A stretch of DNA of 64,000 nucleotides. Source: Glandiceps talaboti. Lineage: Eukaryota; Hemichordata; Enteropneusta; Spengelidae. The notes under the pieces were generated by a model that was not told where the DNA came from, did no database searches, and saw only the letters and a list, made by a program, of their open reading frames with translations. The translations under genes were made by a program, and so were the position numbers. Where the stretch lies: NCBI RefSeq assembly GCF_964340395.1, contig NC_135556.1:9432501-9496500 (forward strand), in the 5' to 3' direction. Below are positions 48,830 through 59,684 of the stretch, one piece after another. Each line of letters starts with the position of its first letter. Position 1 is the stretch's first letter.

Positions 48830-49605
48830 ATCAAAGTACATTTCGGACTGGCTTACTACGAATGAAGCAGACCCCGGATACCAAACTTTTGATGATGAAT
48901 ATATATTACACGGTGCTAAGATTGACACTGAAATTGATAGTGAAACTGAAGATAAAGAAAACGATGTCCCAACCAGTACCATCGCACGGCAAAGCGGCAG
49001 CTATGTTTTCTCGGTGTTTGTTATGGCTAGAGTCGCAGCCTGATTGTGAACCTACCCAGTTGTTATTGCTACGTAGTTTACACAGAAAAACAGCAGACAT
49101 CCGTGTAATGAAACAGAAACCCCCGACTTCGTTAAATTGCGGACACATCGTTTGTACACGTGACATGTATAATGATACAATTTGATTACATTTACATGTC
49201 AGTGAACACTATTTATAGATGCAACCATGACAACAATGCGTTCTTATCAGCTGTCCACTACGTCGTCGTCTTTCTTGTAAATACGTTTTTTGATTTCTTC
49301 TACACATATTCAATTCACAATGTCGTTTTCCTATTGTATTCAACTCTTTAGTTTTAGTATTAAATAAGTACAGTTCATTAAAATGGTTTCTATGTAGTAC
49401 AGTATGTTTCATTTGTCTGAGAGTGCATGTAACATGTGTAAGTGTGATATGCAGCGTAAATATACGTTCATTCTGTATGAGTGCGACCTTTTGACCCCAC
49501 CCCGTCCCATCTCGATGTAGATCGCATATCCGACCTGACCACATATCAGAACTAAAAGAATGTCCCCGTAAGCGTTCGGATAATCAACGTTTTACGGTAA
49601 ATATC
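48830..49605 (+). mobile_element. Tigger/pogo-type DNA transposon remnant
   Basis: The interval is inserted relative to D1 (40870-40895). It encodes, in two frames, the C-terminal region typical of pogo/Tigger transposases: EADPGYQTF..EYI with an acidic tail, then KAAAMFSRCLLWLESQPDC followed by TQLLLLRSL. The right end reads TAAGCGTTCGGATAATCAAC on the plus strand, whose complement is the GTTGATTATCCGAACG type of terminal repeat of this group. TA flanks the end. No catalytic domain is present; a frame change separates the two segments. Confidence 0.65.
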
Positions 49606-49774
49606 ATTTTTGTGGCTAACTTCCTCATGGCTGAATAAGACTGTACAAAATCCTAATACTATGACCACGGAGGTGTTTCTACCTTCATGCTATGACCTCT
49701 TAGTAGTATAGAAAAGGAGAAAGCAAGCGCAGTCCCTTTTTAATATATTATATAGCCAAATAAAGTCTCTTTCC

Positions 49775-49798
49775 TATATTAATAAATTTATTAATATA
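49775..49798. promoter_or_regulatory. 24-bp perfect A+T palindrome
   Basis: TATATTAATAAATTTATTAA plus TATA is its own reverse complement. It lies 185 bp upstream of the island 1 gene. Its core TAATAAATTTATTA is shared with the palindrome at 52917-52952. Role unknown. Confidence 0.5.
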
Positions 49799-49982
49799 TT
49801 TTTTTATATCTATATAACGTATTAAAAAGCAAAATAAATCTTATCCATAAAAATTGATTAAAAAGTGACTAAATTTGTTGTAGCTGTTATAAGTAAATTA
49901 ACCGCTTAGTGACCTCACAGACGTTTAATTAAACAGATAATAATAGATATGTATATACATACAATCGTACCATAAATTCAAA

Positions 49983-50474
49983 ATGTCAAACAAACAAAGT
50001 AAAAAACAAATCACTTTTGAAGACGACACAACCGAATCAAGTCCACTTAGTTCTCTGCTTGATCATGCTATATCTAATATTGCTAATCCTTCAGAGAATG
50101 ATGAGGATTGTGAAACTTTATTATTAGATATTTTAAATGAAAAAAGAAATATCAAAGAAATTCCCACAATCAAATGGAGAGAAGTTCCAATAGAAAAACC
50201 ATTTTTGATTACTCAATTTAAGAAATTCAATTCTCGTTACGGTCCTGGATTATTGATTTGGCTTAATAATCCAATAACTCTTAAAGAACTTTATTGTACT
50301 TACGCTCCTAGCAGAATGATAGATGAGATTCTCACAAATACAAAAAAACTCCCATTAATAGTTGTTTCACGTGGATTAAAAAAATCTATGATAAATCCAA
50401 ATAATTCGTATAATAGTTATACTCTAATGGATTTTAATGTAGTAAAACAAAAATTAATGGAAAAAAGAAGTTAA
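49983..50474 (+). CDS. Unknown protein of A+T-rich island 1
   Basis: 163 aa, open from ATG to TAA in very A+T-rich DNA. The N-terminal third is acidic and Ser-rich (EDDTTESSPLSSLLDH); the remainder is a mixed globular stretch containing RYGPGLLIWLNN and YAPSRMIDEI. No signal peptide, membrane segment or catalytic motif recognised. Intact, with lysine codons almost all AAA. Family not recognised. A viral origin is suggested only by the island context. Confidence 0.5.
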   Translation: MSNKQSKKQITFEDDTTESSPLSSLLDHAISNIANPSENDEDCETLLLDILNEKRNIKEIPTIKWREVPIEKPFLITQFKKFNSRYGPGLLIWLNNPITLKELYCTYAPSRMIDEILTNTKKLPLIVVSRGLKKSMINPNNSYNSYTLMDFNVVKQKLMEKRS

Positions 50475-50679
50475 ATAACAGTTAAACAACAGTTAAATAA
50501 CTAAACAATAATTAAATCATAATTTAAGGATTATTCAGGATTATTCAAAAACCTGATAGTTTCTTTTTTTTCTTATTTTTTTTCTTATTTTTTGGTTGAT
50601 TTAACTGCAAGACTTCAGGAAAATTTCAATTTCAGAATCTCAAATTTTTTTTTTTTTATATATCTTTGTAAACCCACGT

Positions 50680-51480
50680 AACCACTAATTCAGCCCCGGC
50701 TGCAGTCAGCATAGGATTAAAGACTGTAAGACTGCAAGACTGCAAGACTTATGTAGTCAGTGATAGGATGGCTAGAGGGAGACATGAGTGTATTTTTTGT
50801 ATCGTGATAGAAAACCATAAAATATAAAGAGTATTTTGATATACTATTACACTGACTGTAAAGATTACTAGTTTATGTTGTAAAGCTCGAAGATACCGCA
50901 AATAAAGCTGACATGTAGACGCTTAATGAGATTACTTTCCACGGGATTTGGATTTCACACGCATACGGAGATGTCTCTAATTAGCTCTAACTAACCTATA
51001 CAGGGGGTTACTTAGCCAGACACCACCCATCTTGTTTTGAGAGACTGTAAGAAAGCCAATTATCACCTTGATTGCTGCTGATTGGAGAGACAACTCCAAA
51101 GGTGAAACAGATTTGAAAATAAACGCTAGTAGTCCATTTAGGAGGCCATTTAGAGGCATAAAATATCAAACCATAGACATAATTTTAAGTCATACAATAC
51201 TTGAATATGGTAATAAAATACCAGAATTGAAACAATTATGCTATACATTACATATCATTACATATCATCTCGAAGTGTATTTTGTTGTGGCAAAGCTGAA
51301 AGAGCGGAGCTTTATTTTGCGGATGTGCACTTGGTAAGTGACTTCTTCTGAAGTTTAATTTGGTTTCAAAAAATCCTGAATAAGGAGCAAAACATTTCAA
51401 TACTTTCAGACTTTGATCAGCCCACTCCCATGGTCGTAAACGTTTGCTCAATTCTTTTAGTGCACATTGGATATGCAACA
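50680..51480. other. Host-like spacer between islands 1 and 2
   Basis: Composition returns to normal. No gene; a short repeated CATTACATATCATTACATAT occurs near 51247. Confidence 0.45.
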
Positions 51481-51569
51481 TCTTAATTTAATCTCAATTC
51501 ATGCTTCCTTCAGTATATGCATCAGCAGATCTAGAGCCAAGTAAACCACTGTATAAGACTGTAAGATAT

Positions 51570-52886
51570 TATATAATTTGGAATAGACTCAAATGTATAT
51601 CGTTACATGTACTATTCAGAAAATATAAAGAAATATCCTTAATTTTGAAACAAATGCGAAGCCCGCATGAGGATATATTACCCATCACCAAAATATCTTT
51701 CAGAATATATGATCCTGAATATTCTTTTATTAAATCAAAATTTAATTCATCTTTACGATGGAAATTATTTTTTAATACTTGAATAGCTCGTAAAAATTTC
51801 CCAACATCTTGTATTTTTTTACTTTTTGATAATAATAATTTATTAGCAGTATCTTCTAATTTAGATATAGAATTAGTATTTAAATACTCAGTAATTGAAA
51901 TACCAGATTCTTTTAAAGCCTTATCAACATTAGCAGTTATACTAGCAACTGATCCAATACCACTTAAAGCATATGCTAAACTAGTTGATAATTCAGTTGA
52001 ACCAGGAACTAATTTTAATTTAGATATCATGTTATGAGTATCCGATGCATTTTGCATAGCTAATTCTAATTCTTTATGAGCTGGACCTAATGTTACATGT
52101 AGAAAATTTTTAACATTTCCATTTGTCTTTCTCTTTCTATTTGGGCATTTTGATATACTTCATCAAAATTACGGATTTCTTCACCTTCTTTGACAGGGAA
52201 TTCAAAACTTTGAAACGCTTTTTTAATATTAATTCTTGATTCTTTTAAAATAGTATCTAAAATTTAATCACTTTTTTAACATCGGCATAAACCTCTAAAA
52301 ATTCCGATTGAATTCCAGTTGTCATAGAATATATTAATTCGACAACAAATAGATTCAGAACCTAAAGATGTATTAATTAATCTTTTTGATTTTTCAGCAT
52401 TTGGCGTAAATTCATTATTTAAAGCTTTAGCGATTGTTTTACAAATTTGTTGATGAGTTTCAGCATCATCTTTAAATATTTTATTATTCGATCTTGGATT
52501 TGGTAAATGCGTTAATAATTTAGAAGCAATCTCTTCTAAACTTGCTGTATTAGGATCAATACCAGGTATACCTGATTCCGTTAAAGCTCTCCCTAATCCT
52601 CGAATAAGTCGTTCTTTACTTTGTGATGCTAACGAATGTTGATAATTTTTTTAAGTTAATGACGGTTTTTCTGTTTTAGTTAAGTCATCTCCTCCAAAAA
52701 AACCTTTCTCATAACTCCCTGTTTTTTTATTTGAGAAGTTAAATACGAATGTACCATTGAATAAATTTGTTTAGCGATATCAGATTGCTCTACAGTTGAA
52801 ACAATGTTCACTGGCGATGAATATTTCACTAAAATATCAGATATATTATTTTTATTTTTTCCATCAATTGATTGTGAAGAACCCAT
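51570..52886 (-). pseudogene. Broken gene of A+T-rich island 2, N-myristoylation start
   Basis: Starts at 52886 with MGSSQSIDGKNKNN, which fits the N-myristoylation pattern (Gly2, Ser6). The frame is open to 52680. Coding-like sequence then continues in other frames to about 51570; the longest later segment is 52057-51569, with an Ala/Ser/Gly-rich helical part (ALSGIGSVASITANVDKAL). At least two frame breaks and some stops separate the pieces. Family not recognised. Myristoylated proteins of this size occur as membrane or minor capsid proteins in several DNA virus groups, so a viral structural protein is possible but unproven. Confidence 0.5.
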
Positions 52887-52916
52887 TTTAAAAAGTGTTA
52901 TATTTATTAATCATAA

Positions 52917-52952
52917 AATAATTTAAATAATAAATTTATTATTTAAATTATT
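52917..52952. promoter_or_regulatory. 36-bp perfect A+T palindrome
   Basis: AATAATTTAAATAATAAA followed by its exact reverse complement, 31 bp upstream of the start codon of the broken myristoylated gene. Shares the TAATAAATTTATTA core with the island 1 palindrome. Could form a cruciform; promoter, terminator or origin function is speculative. Confidence 0.55.
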
Positions 52953-53018
52953 CTTTAAAAAAAATAAAAAAAAAATAAACTAAAATAAATTTAATTTTAT
53001 TATTTTTTATTCACAAAC

Positions 53019-53025
<7 letters not shown>

Positions 53026-53072
<47 letters not shown>

Positions 53073-53135
53073 AAGTGGAGGGGTTTAAATAGTACATAAT
53101 GATGAAAAATGTTGGGATTACTTTAGAGGAATATC
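53026..53135. repeat. (ATT)n with attached host repeat, right edge of island 2
   Basis: (ATT)n at 53026-53070 is followed by ACAAGTGGAGGGGTTTAAAT and TTTAGAGGAAT, homologous to the sequence after the (ATT)n tracts at 21700 and 25300. The A+T-rich island ends directly at the microsatellite. Confidence 0.75.
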
Positions 53136-54656
53136 ACTTATGGTTGGTGTGTATACGTAGGAGGTGTAAAGGTTGACGTTTTACACCCATAACTAATTGT
53201 TCAATATTTCCCATTCAAGCTTCAAGTCGTAACAATTGGGAGCTTGGTACTTGCCATGTACATGAATAAAAGTATGACAATATTATTTTATTTATGACTA
53301 AATTGGCACTAGCACTGGGGCCATCGAAGATCTCAATTGTCCAGTATTCCCCGAAGTATTTAAGGCACTAATATTTGATTGACAGCTACGGTATTGGTAA
53401 TGATGACTCAGATTTTCACAAATCCCCTTTGGATTTTTCAGACAAATTGGTGTGCATTTGAAAAAGTTGAACATGAGCTGAGCGAAGTTTAGTTGTCATA
53501 AAATAATGTTGCAAAGTTTAGTGAAAAGAATATCAATTTAAAGTTTTTCTGACATGAACACAGTAGTACTGTACTGTACTACTGACTGTGGTGAGTGTCC
53601 GTGGAAAACATATCGCTGACCTGCTGATAGCATTACATGTATTTGCTGACGGGTAAAACTAAAATATACGGAATAACTCGCAACTCTCGATTTTATTTGC
53701 CACACAGCTTTCATGAAATTAAAGACTGATTTTTGTGAAAGCAAATGCTAGGTCAGTCTGTATGTATTACGTGTAATTTACTTACAGAATAACGAAGTTA
53801 GAGGTATTTATGTAGATGTACATGGTAAAATGTGCTGGTTTACAGATTACAACAATATGGTTTTCTTAATGAGTTTTAACAACATAGTCAGCGATAGCAC
53901 ACCATTTTCCAGAAAAGAATTTAAAAAATGACAAATCTAAAACCAAGAGATTTTTTACAAAACCCCTTTGGTCTCTATTTATGAATTTTCAGACCGATTG
54001 GTGCGCATTTGAAAAAGTTGAACGTGAGCAAAGTTCAGTTGTCATAAAAGAACATGGCCATTGTTTTTCTATGGGAAATCTGACATAGTATTCGGAAGTA
54101 AATGTCAAATTCGCACTCAGCCTACAATCGCTTGATTTAATTTTCTTCATCTTTGCGTTACTTGCGATACAATTTTGAGATTTTAAGTCGTTTGAATCTC
54201 TTCTAAAATCGTATGGTTTTGATTTGATTTGATCCCAATCGAAAATGCTATGTCATTGTGCTGGCATGCCATACAGTTGACTTGACCTGTGTCTTCTGCT
54301 ACTGTAAAACGTTGTAGAATATTGTTTCATTTACTACAAATTATACTTTCATGAATAGCCGATAACATTTAATAATATATTAATCCGAATGCAAAAACGT
54401 ACCTGAAGTTGTGAAATGTACAATGTGGAGTTCACGTGATATAGGTCATTCAATTCCAGGCATGATGATATTGTTACACTGTGTAACATTGTATCACATG
54501 CATCATGCATCATGCATCATGCACAGCGTTAAAACAACGCACATAAAAGGTCACGACCTTGATGGTGACACAACTGCGAAATCATGGATAATTTATCAAT
54601 ATTCCCTAAAAATGGAAGGCATGGAAGGCTACTCATCCTCAACTATATAAAGCGGC
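53136..54656. other. Non-coding host sequence
   Basis: Contains an internal repeat: 53400-53500 and 53955-54060 share CAAA.CCCCTTTGG, TTTTCAGAC..ATTGGTG.GCATT and TGAAAAAGTTGAACGTGAG-like blocks. No gene recognised. Confidence 0.45.
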
Positions 54657-55845
54657 ACTGTGTTCAATCATAACGCAACTAACAGTTTCCTTGAACGCAA
54701 CTTTGGATGGATATTTTGGTACACGACTGTCAATGTTGTGTCAAACCGGACCTTATTACTCAAAGACCTACGTAATCAAATGTTACATCGCTTATCCATC
54801 ACGATCATGTCATATATTCAACTGAAGTTTATGTACTACGTGTGCATATATATATGTATATATGATTTACACTGCCAAGAAAGGAAAGTTGAACTTTGTT
54901 CATAGCAAAAGGTATGTAGAGCTGATGACTTCGTTAACGTACATGGTTGTAAATGTCAGCGCAACTGAAAAGGACAAGAATATGTCAAGATGGGGTTTGT
55001 TTGTACTAGTCCTATTTACATGACGGTGCACGAGTCTATATTACTGACTTGACTCTGAGGTAGGAGGGACAATTGTCAGAATCGAGTCCCGGATTACTCC
55101 GCAGGACTACGTTTGTACTTAAGGTGTATGTCAGATGTATTTCCTTACTAAAACATGGCATTTGTAATGTAAGCATATTTTATGTTTCCATGGACGCCAC
55201 TCTCCAATTTTAGATAATCTGTCTTACAATGGAACACTGGTCTAAGACGCCATGTGGATCGTTTGATGTTCGATGTTCGTCCAAACCTTACAATCTTGCT
55301 GTGTTGAACTCAGGAGTCGGTCGGAAATAAAAACATTTTTTTCTGATGTCGGAGCTGCAAATTAGGGTTGCTGCATCTCTTTGATTTGTTTCTTTTGAGA
55401 AAAATACGGCAGTCTGGTATTCAATGGCCACGTCAGTATCGAACGAACGCTAGGTCCCCCTTTGATCTAGACGCATCATGTGTCATCGCAGTACAATATA
55501 CTAAGATTAATACTCACAGTGTTACAGCGAAGTGGCTAGCTAGCCTCACAAATAGCAAAGTCATCGGAAATGTGGTCGGATGTACTATCTCTGTTGATAA
55601 CTATGTACTCACTTTTTTTTACTTAATTTTCTATTGATTGTGTTCATTACCATCCACACAGCAGCAGTTTTGTCATCTTTCAAAAAACTACCCGTGCTTA
55701 CACAGTGTGTCATGGTGCCATATATATCGTCTACGACTATTTTTGTCTCGTAAAATAAAATAATAATATCGACATTCCTGTCTCCTAAAATAAAATAAAA
55801 TTTGAACATGATGAAGAGAACTATGGCTAGGCATGTCTTACAGTG

Positions 55846-55876
<31 letters not shown>

Positions 55877-57372
55877 GATTTTTGACGTGGGAGCGTGGCA
55901 TATGCACTGCACTGCTTTGTCCATATGAATGTGTGTTCGCCGAGATGTATGTAATTTTCCAGGTAGACGCAACAATGGCAAGACAAACAATCCGGACTAA
56001 GCATGCATTACAAAATATTCGCAATGCCCCTTTCTGTTTTTAAGTCAACTTCACGTAAATTTTAGCAACTTGTAAATTACTGATTATTCCTAGTCGTTCG
56101 GCAAAGTCATGTACACAATAAAGTAGTGACCTGGTCACTGCCTATCTTGCTTGTGTATATTATATGTGTATGGCACACGTGTACCGTTGCATACACACAT
56201 AAATGCAGTGCACATGACATGCGTGATTCGCGTGATAACTATGGCTACATTGTAATACATTCTAGTGACGTCAGTTGACTTGCACGCGCAAAATATAAAA
56301 GTTGCCATCTTACTTTATAACCTTGCACTTGTCAGCAAGCTTCACGACTGAGAAATTCTGGATAATAATATTGATATTCCTGTAACAATCGATGTAGTGA
56401 TACTGTGATCGATCCCAACTATATTGTGTCCTTATCGTTTGAATTTGGCATGTGTCACTGGGACCCGGAAATATGTACGTACGCATCCGCACATCATGAT
56501 GTTGTCAGTTGAGTTGGAGAATTTAAAAGCAGACGATATTTTGTTGGATAAAATCCAAGTACAATTTCAAACAATAACATACAGTTGGAGTCAAAGATCA
56601 TGTCAACTTGTACTCAAATGTGTGTGTACACTTATTTGAAGATTTTGTGATAAAAGACTGAACCAAGCTGCGTAAATGTAATTGTCAAGGACTACTGGTA
56701 TATTTTAGGTATTTACAATTTATTCTGGTGATTTTAGAGTTTTAGAATTGCATAGGTTTGATACAGATAATTTCAAAACTCATGAAACCTTGTTACAACA
56801 TATATCACCAACCCATACATTCAAACAGCAATGATGTTTTTTCCTAAATTTGAAATTTTTAAAGTGTTTTATGACTAATTTTTCAAAAAATCACATAATA
56901 TGGTTATTTTGGTTACCATGGCAACTGATGTTCATTAAATGACCACTTTTTTGAATTCAGCATGACAAACTACCCATGGTAGTGGGGTCAATGTACAAAT
57001 AAAAAGATATTTATCCGATTTATAATGTTATTTGTGAGATGAATGTGTATGCAATGAAAACATAATGTTCACGTCTACCTTATGTTTCCATGGAAACAGC
57101 CATCCAATTTTACACAATTTATGTTACACCAGGTAGCACTAACTCATACATGTCTAATACAAGGACATTTTTTCACTGTATTATGTTAATTTTTGGAAAA
57201 ATGATTAACATGTTATGGTGATTTTGGTTACCATGGCAACAGATGTTCATAAAATGACCCCCTTTTTTGAACTCAGCATACAAAACTACCCCAGGTAGGG
57301 TGTTTAATATTAGAGTAAACCCGATTATTACTATTATTATTATTATCATGTACTATTATTTAATTATTATTA
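54657..57372 (+). repeat. Interspersed duplication, copy 2
   Basis: Partner of 23832-25225 in order and orientation. It is interrupted at 55236-56860 by unrelated sequence that includes a T run of about 27 at 55850. It ends at the (ATT)n tract where island 3 begins. Confidence 0.65.
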
Positions 57373-57381
57373 TTAAAATAT

Positions 57382-57975
57382 TTATTTTACAGTCATTACA
57401 CATTCGTTTATTTTATTATTTTCTAACGATATTTTTTTATGTAACATCATATAAATTTCTTCTAATGCTTCATTATCACAAATTGGTCCCCAAACTGAAT
57501 TAATATAATTTTTACACTTTAATTTTGTCGCAACATTTAATTTAATAAAATTAGGGGCACATTTATATAAATGAATATGTTTATAAACATATTCAACAAC
57601 ATCATTATTATTGATAGGATCATTAGTTTCTTTGAGATTTTTTCTCCATGAAAATCTTGGTATTTTATCTTGTTTATAAATAATATTACAAGATTCAATC
57701 CACACAGAATGATAACTTATTGGAATTTGAACATTTAATACGTCTATTGGGTTAAAAAATGGAATTAGTAAAGTTATAGCATCTTTTAAAACAGAATTAA
57801 TATTATTATATACTGTGGTGTTATTTTTAGATATGGTAGCTGAAATTGGTGAAATTCCGGTATGAATTATTACTTTTGCTTTAACACTATTATTTTTCAA
57901 TGCCTCTATTTCAACCTGAACATTTAATTTAATTGAATCAATGAAACTGATACTAATATTATTATTAGAACTCAT
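57382..57975 (-). CDS. Unknown protein of A+T-rich island 3, divergent gene 1
   Basis: 197 aa, intact, reading leftward from ATG at 57975 to a stop at 57382, about 10 bp from the island edge. Starts MSSNNNISISFIDSIKLNV; has an Asn/Ile-rich composition and a basic RFSWRKNLKE segment, with no membrane segment or known motif that I recognise. It is divergent from the gene at 58152, with 176 bp of almost pure A/T between them, a compact arrangement typical of viral or plasmid-like genomes. Function unknown. Confidence 0.5.
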   Translation of the reverse strand: MSSNNNISISFIDSIKLNVQVEIEALKNNSVKAKVIIHTGISPISATISKNNTTVYNNINSVLKDAITLLIPFFNPIDVLNVQIPISYHSVWIESCNIIYKQDKIPRFSWRKNLKETNDPINNNDVVEYVYKHIHLYKCAPNFIKLNVATKLKCKNYINSVWGPICDNEALEEIYMMLHKKISLENNKINECVMTVK

Positions 57976-58151
57976 TGTAACTTATAAATTAATATTTAAT
58001 ATTACTTCAAAATAATAAATTAATATAATATATATTTTCCAAGTTATATATAAAATAAACAACAATAATAAATAATAATAATTATTATTTATTTTTAGTT
58101 TTTATATAAAATAAACAATATTAAAATAATAATATAATACTTTGAAATAAT
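57976..58151. promoter_or_regulatory. Divergent intergenic region of island 3
   Basis: Almost entirely A/T. A direct repeat TATATAAAATAAACAA occurs twice and a 16-bp palindrome AATAATAATTATTATT lies in the centre. Presumed bidirectional promoter (inference). Confidence 0.4.
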
Positions 58152-59187
58152 ATGGCAACAAAAAAATGTCAACGTTATTGTAAAATAATAGATTGGATTA
58201 AAAGTAAAGATTCAAAATTTGCATCAGCTATTGAATCGTTATGTATGGAAGGAGTTTTAAATGGTAAATTAGTTACATATATTCATCCACCATCTGCAAT
58301 TAGAAAAGATATTATTACAAAATCCGAAACTTTAGAAGGAAGTGAATCAGCTATTCAAATTATTTTAGCTCATGTTATCCCAATTCCATTATTAACTGGA
58401 ACAGATTTTCAACGTAATGTAGGAACAAAATTAAAAATTTTATTAGAAGTGGAATCTGCTTCTGAGTATGAAGTTACATTAATCAATAATGTTGTATTAA
58501 AAAGGGCAATGGATTTTAATCCTCGATGAAAAGAACAATTAGTAATTTGGACAGTTGAATCAGGAACGATGCCTCTTAAAGGCCCTGAATTTGTTATTAA
58601 AAAAACGGGTAGAACACAAAATAAAATAACAGGAAGTGGAAATATAGTTGATTTAACATCTCGTCAAATATTAGCCACTGAAGTAGAAAATAAATTTGAT
58701 AAATGTATGCGTGAAAATAAATGTAGAACTCATAATCCATATTTATCACATGTTGTTTCTTTGTTAAATTTTTTAAAAAGTTCTTATCCAGAAGAATTAA
58801 ATGCAATTTTACCAATCATTGATAGAGATCCAATAGTTTCATTTTATCTTTTAATTGAACCATATAAAAAAATCAAATACCGATTATATTTTGTCCAATG
58901 AAATTTTATTTACTGATAAAGGATGGAATGGTGCAGAAATATTTGATGGTGCTGTTACTGAGTATAAAGGATTTTTTAATAATCAATCTAATAATTTATT
59001 ATCAGCACAAAATAAGGTAACCGGGGAATTAAAACAACCTTATATTTATAAAGAACCAACTTATGTTAGAAGTTCAATTGATAATATACGAACAACTCAA
59101 TTAATGGATGAAGATGGTACTAAAGCAAATATACATACATCTCGTGAAGTTAAAAAAATTAATGAAATAACAAAGTTAATGAAATAA
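58152..59187 (+). pseudogene. Broken gene of A+T-rich island 3, divergent gene 2
   Basis: Starts MATKKCQRYCKIIDWIKSKD at 58152. The frame meets a single in-frame TGA at 58527-58529, continues open in the same frame to about 58890, and changes frame at an A run near 58866-58872, finally ending at 59187. The intact ancestor would have been about 345 codons. No family recognised. One nonsense and one frameshift mutation in otherwise open sequence indicate modest decay since integration, or one or two assembly errors. Confidence 0.5.
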
Positions 59188-59483
59188 CAAATTTAATAAA
59201 GAATAATAACCAAAAACAACCACCACTTTGATTTTATCTTGAGCCATAATATTAATACCTTATTTGAACCATTTGTTTGACTCCGTTCTGTATCACTCAT
59301 TTTTCAGTTATATATATTATATAATCTCTTTTCAACTTTATTAAGTCCTTTTAAGTTACTTTAATTTTTCTTTAATTTTTCTTAAGTTACTTTAATTTTT
59401 TAAAACTCTTTTCATTAAGTTAATTTTCAAGTTGTTTTCAATTTGTTTCTAAGTTGTTTTCAAGAACTTGATCAAGAACTTAT
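59188..59483. other. Right part of island 3, non-coding or gene remnant
   Basis: Still A+T-rich. A minus-strand ATG at about 59300 opens a short frame (MSDTERSQTNGSNK...) that soon stops and could be the 5' end of a lost gene. A direct repeat AAGTTACTTTAATTTTTCTT lies at about 59352-59405. Ends at the tail of the LINE. Confidence 0.35.
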
Positions 59484-59684
59484 TGTGTTTATTTATTTAT
59501 TTACCCAAAAGCACAAATGAACATTACAGATACACATACAAAAATACTATTTCGTGGGTAAATAGGGGAATCGGGATTTAGCTTACAGCTATTCAAGCCT
59601 GTCCCCTACCATAGTTATATACAATGTTTGACAGCAAAGTGATATAGCAAAAGGAAATACATAGTACCTCGGAGTTCATAGTAC

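Larger units (their letters stand above)
49730..50600. other. A+T-rich foreign island 1
   Basis: Base composition changes abruptly to strongly A+T-rich at about 49735 and back by about 50680. It holds one intact 163-aa gene (49983-50474) and a 24-bp perfect palindrome (49775-49798). It resembles islands 2 and 3 in composition, compact intronless genes and palindromes. Origin is inferred: a DNA virus, virophage or polinton-like element, or an A+T-rich microbe. Confidence 0.5.
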
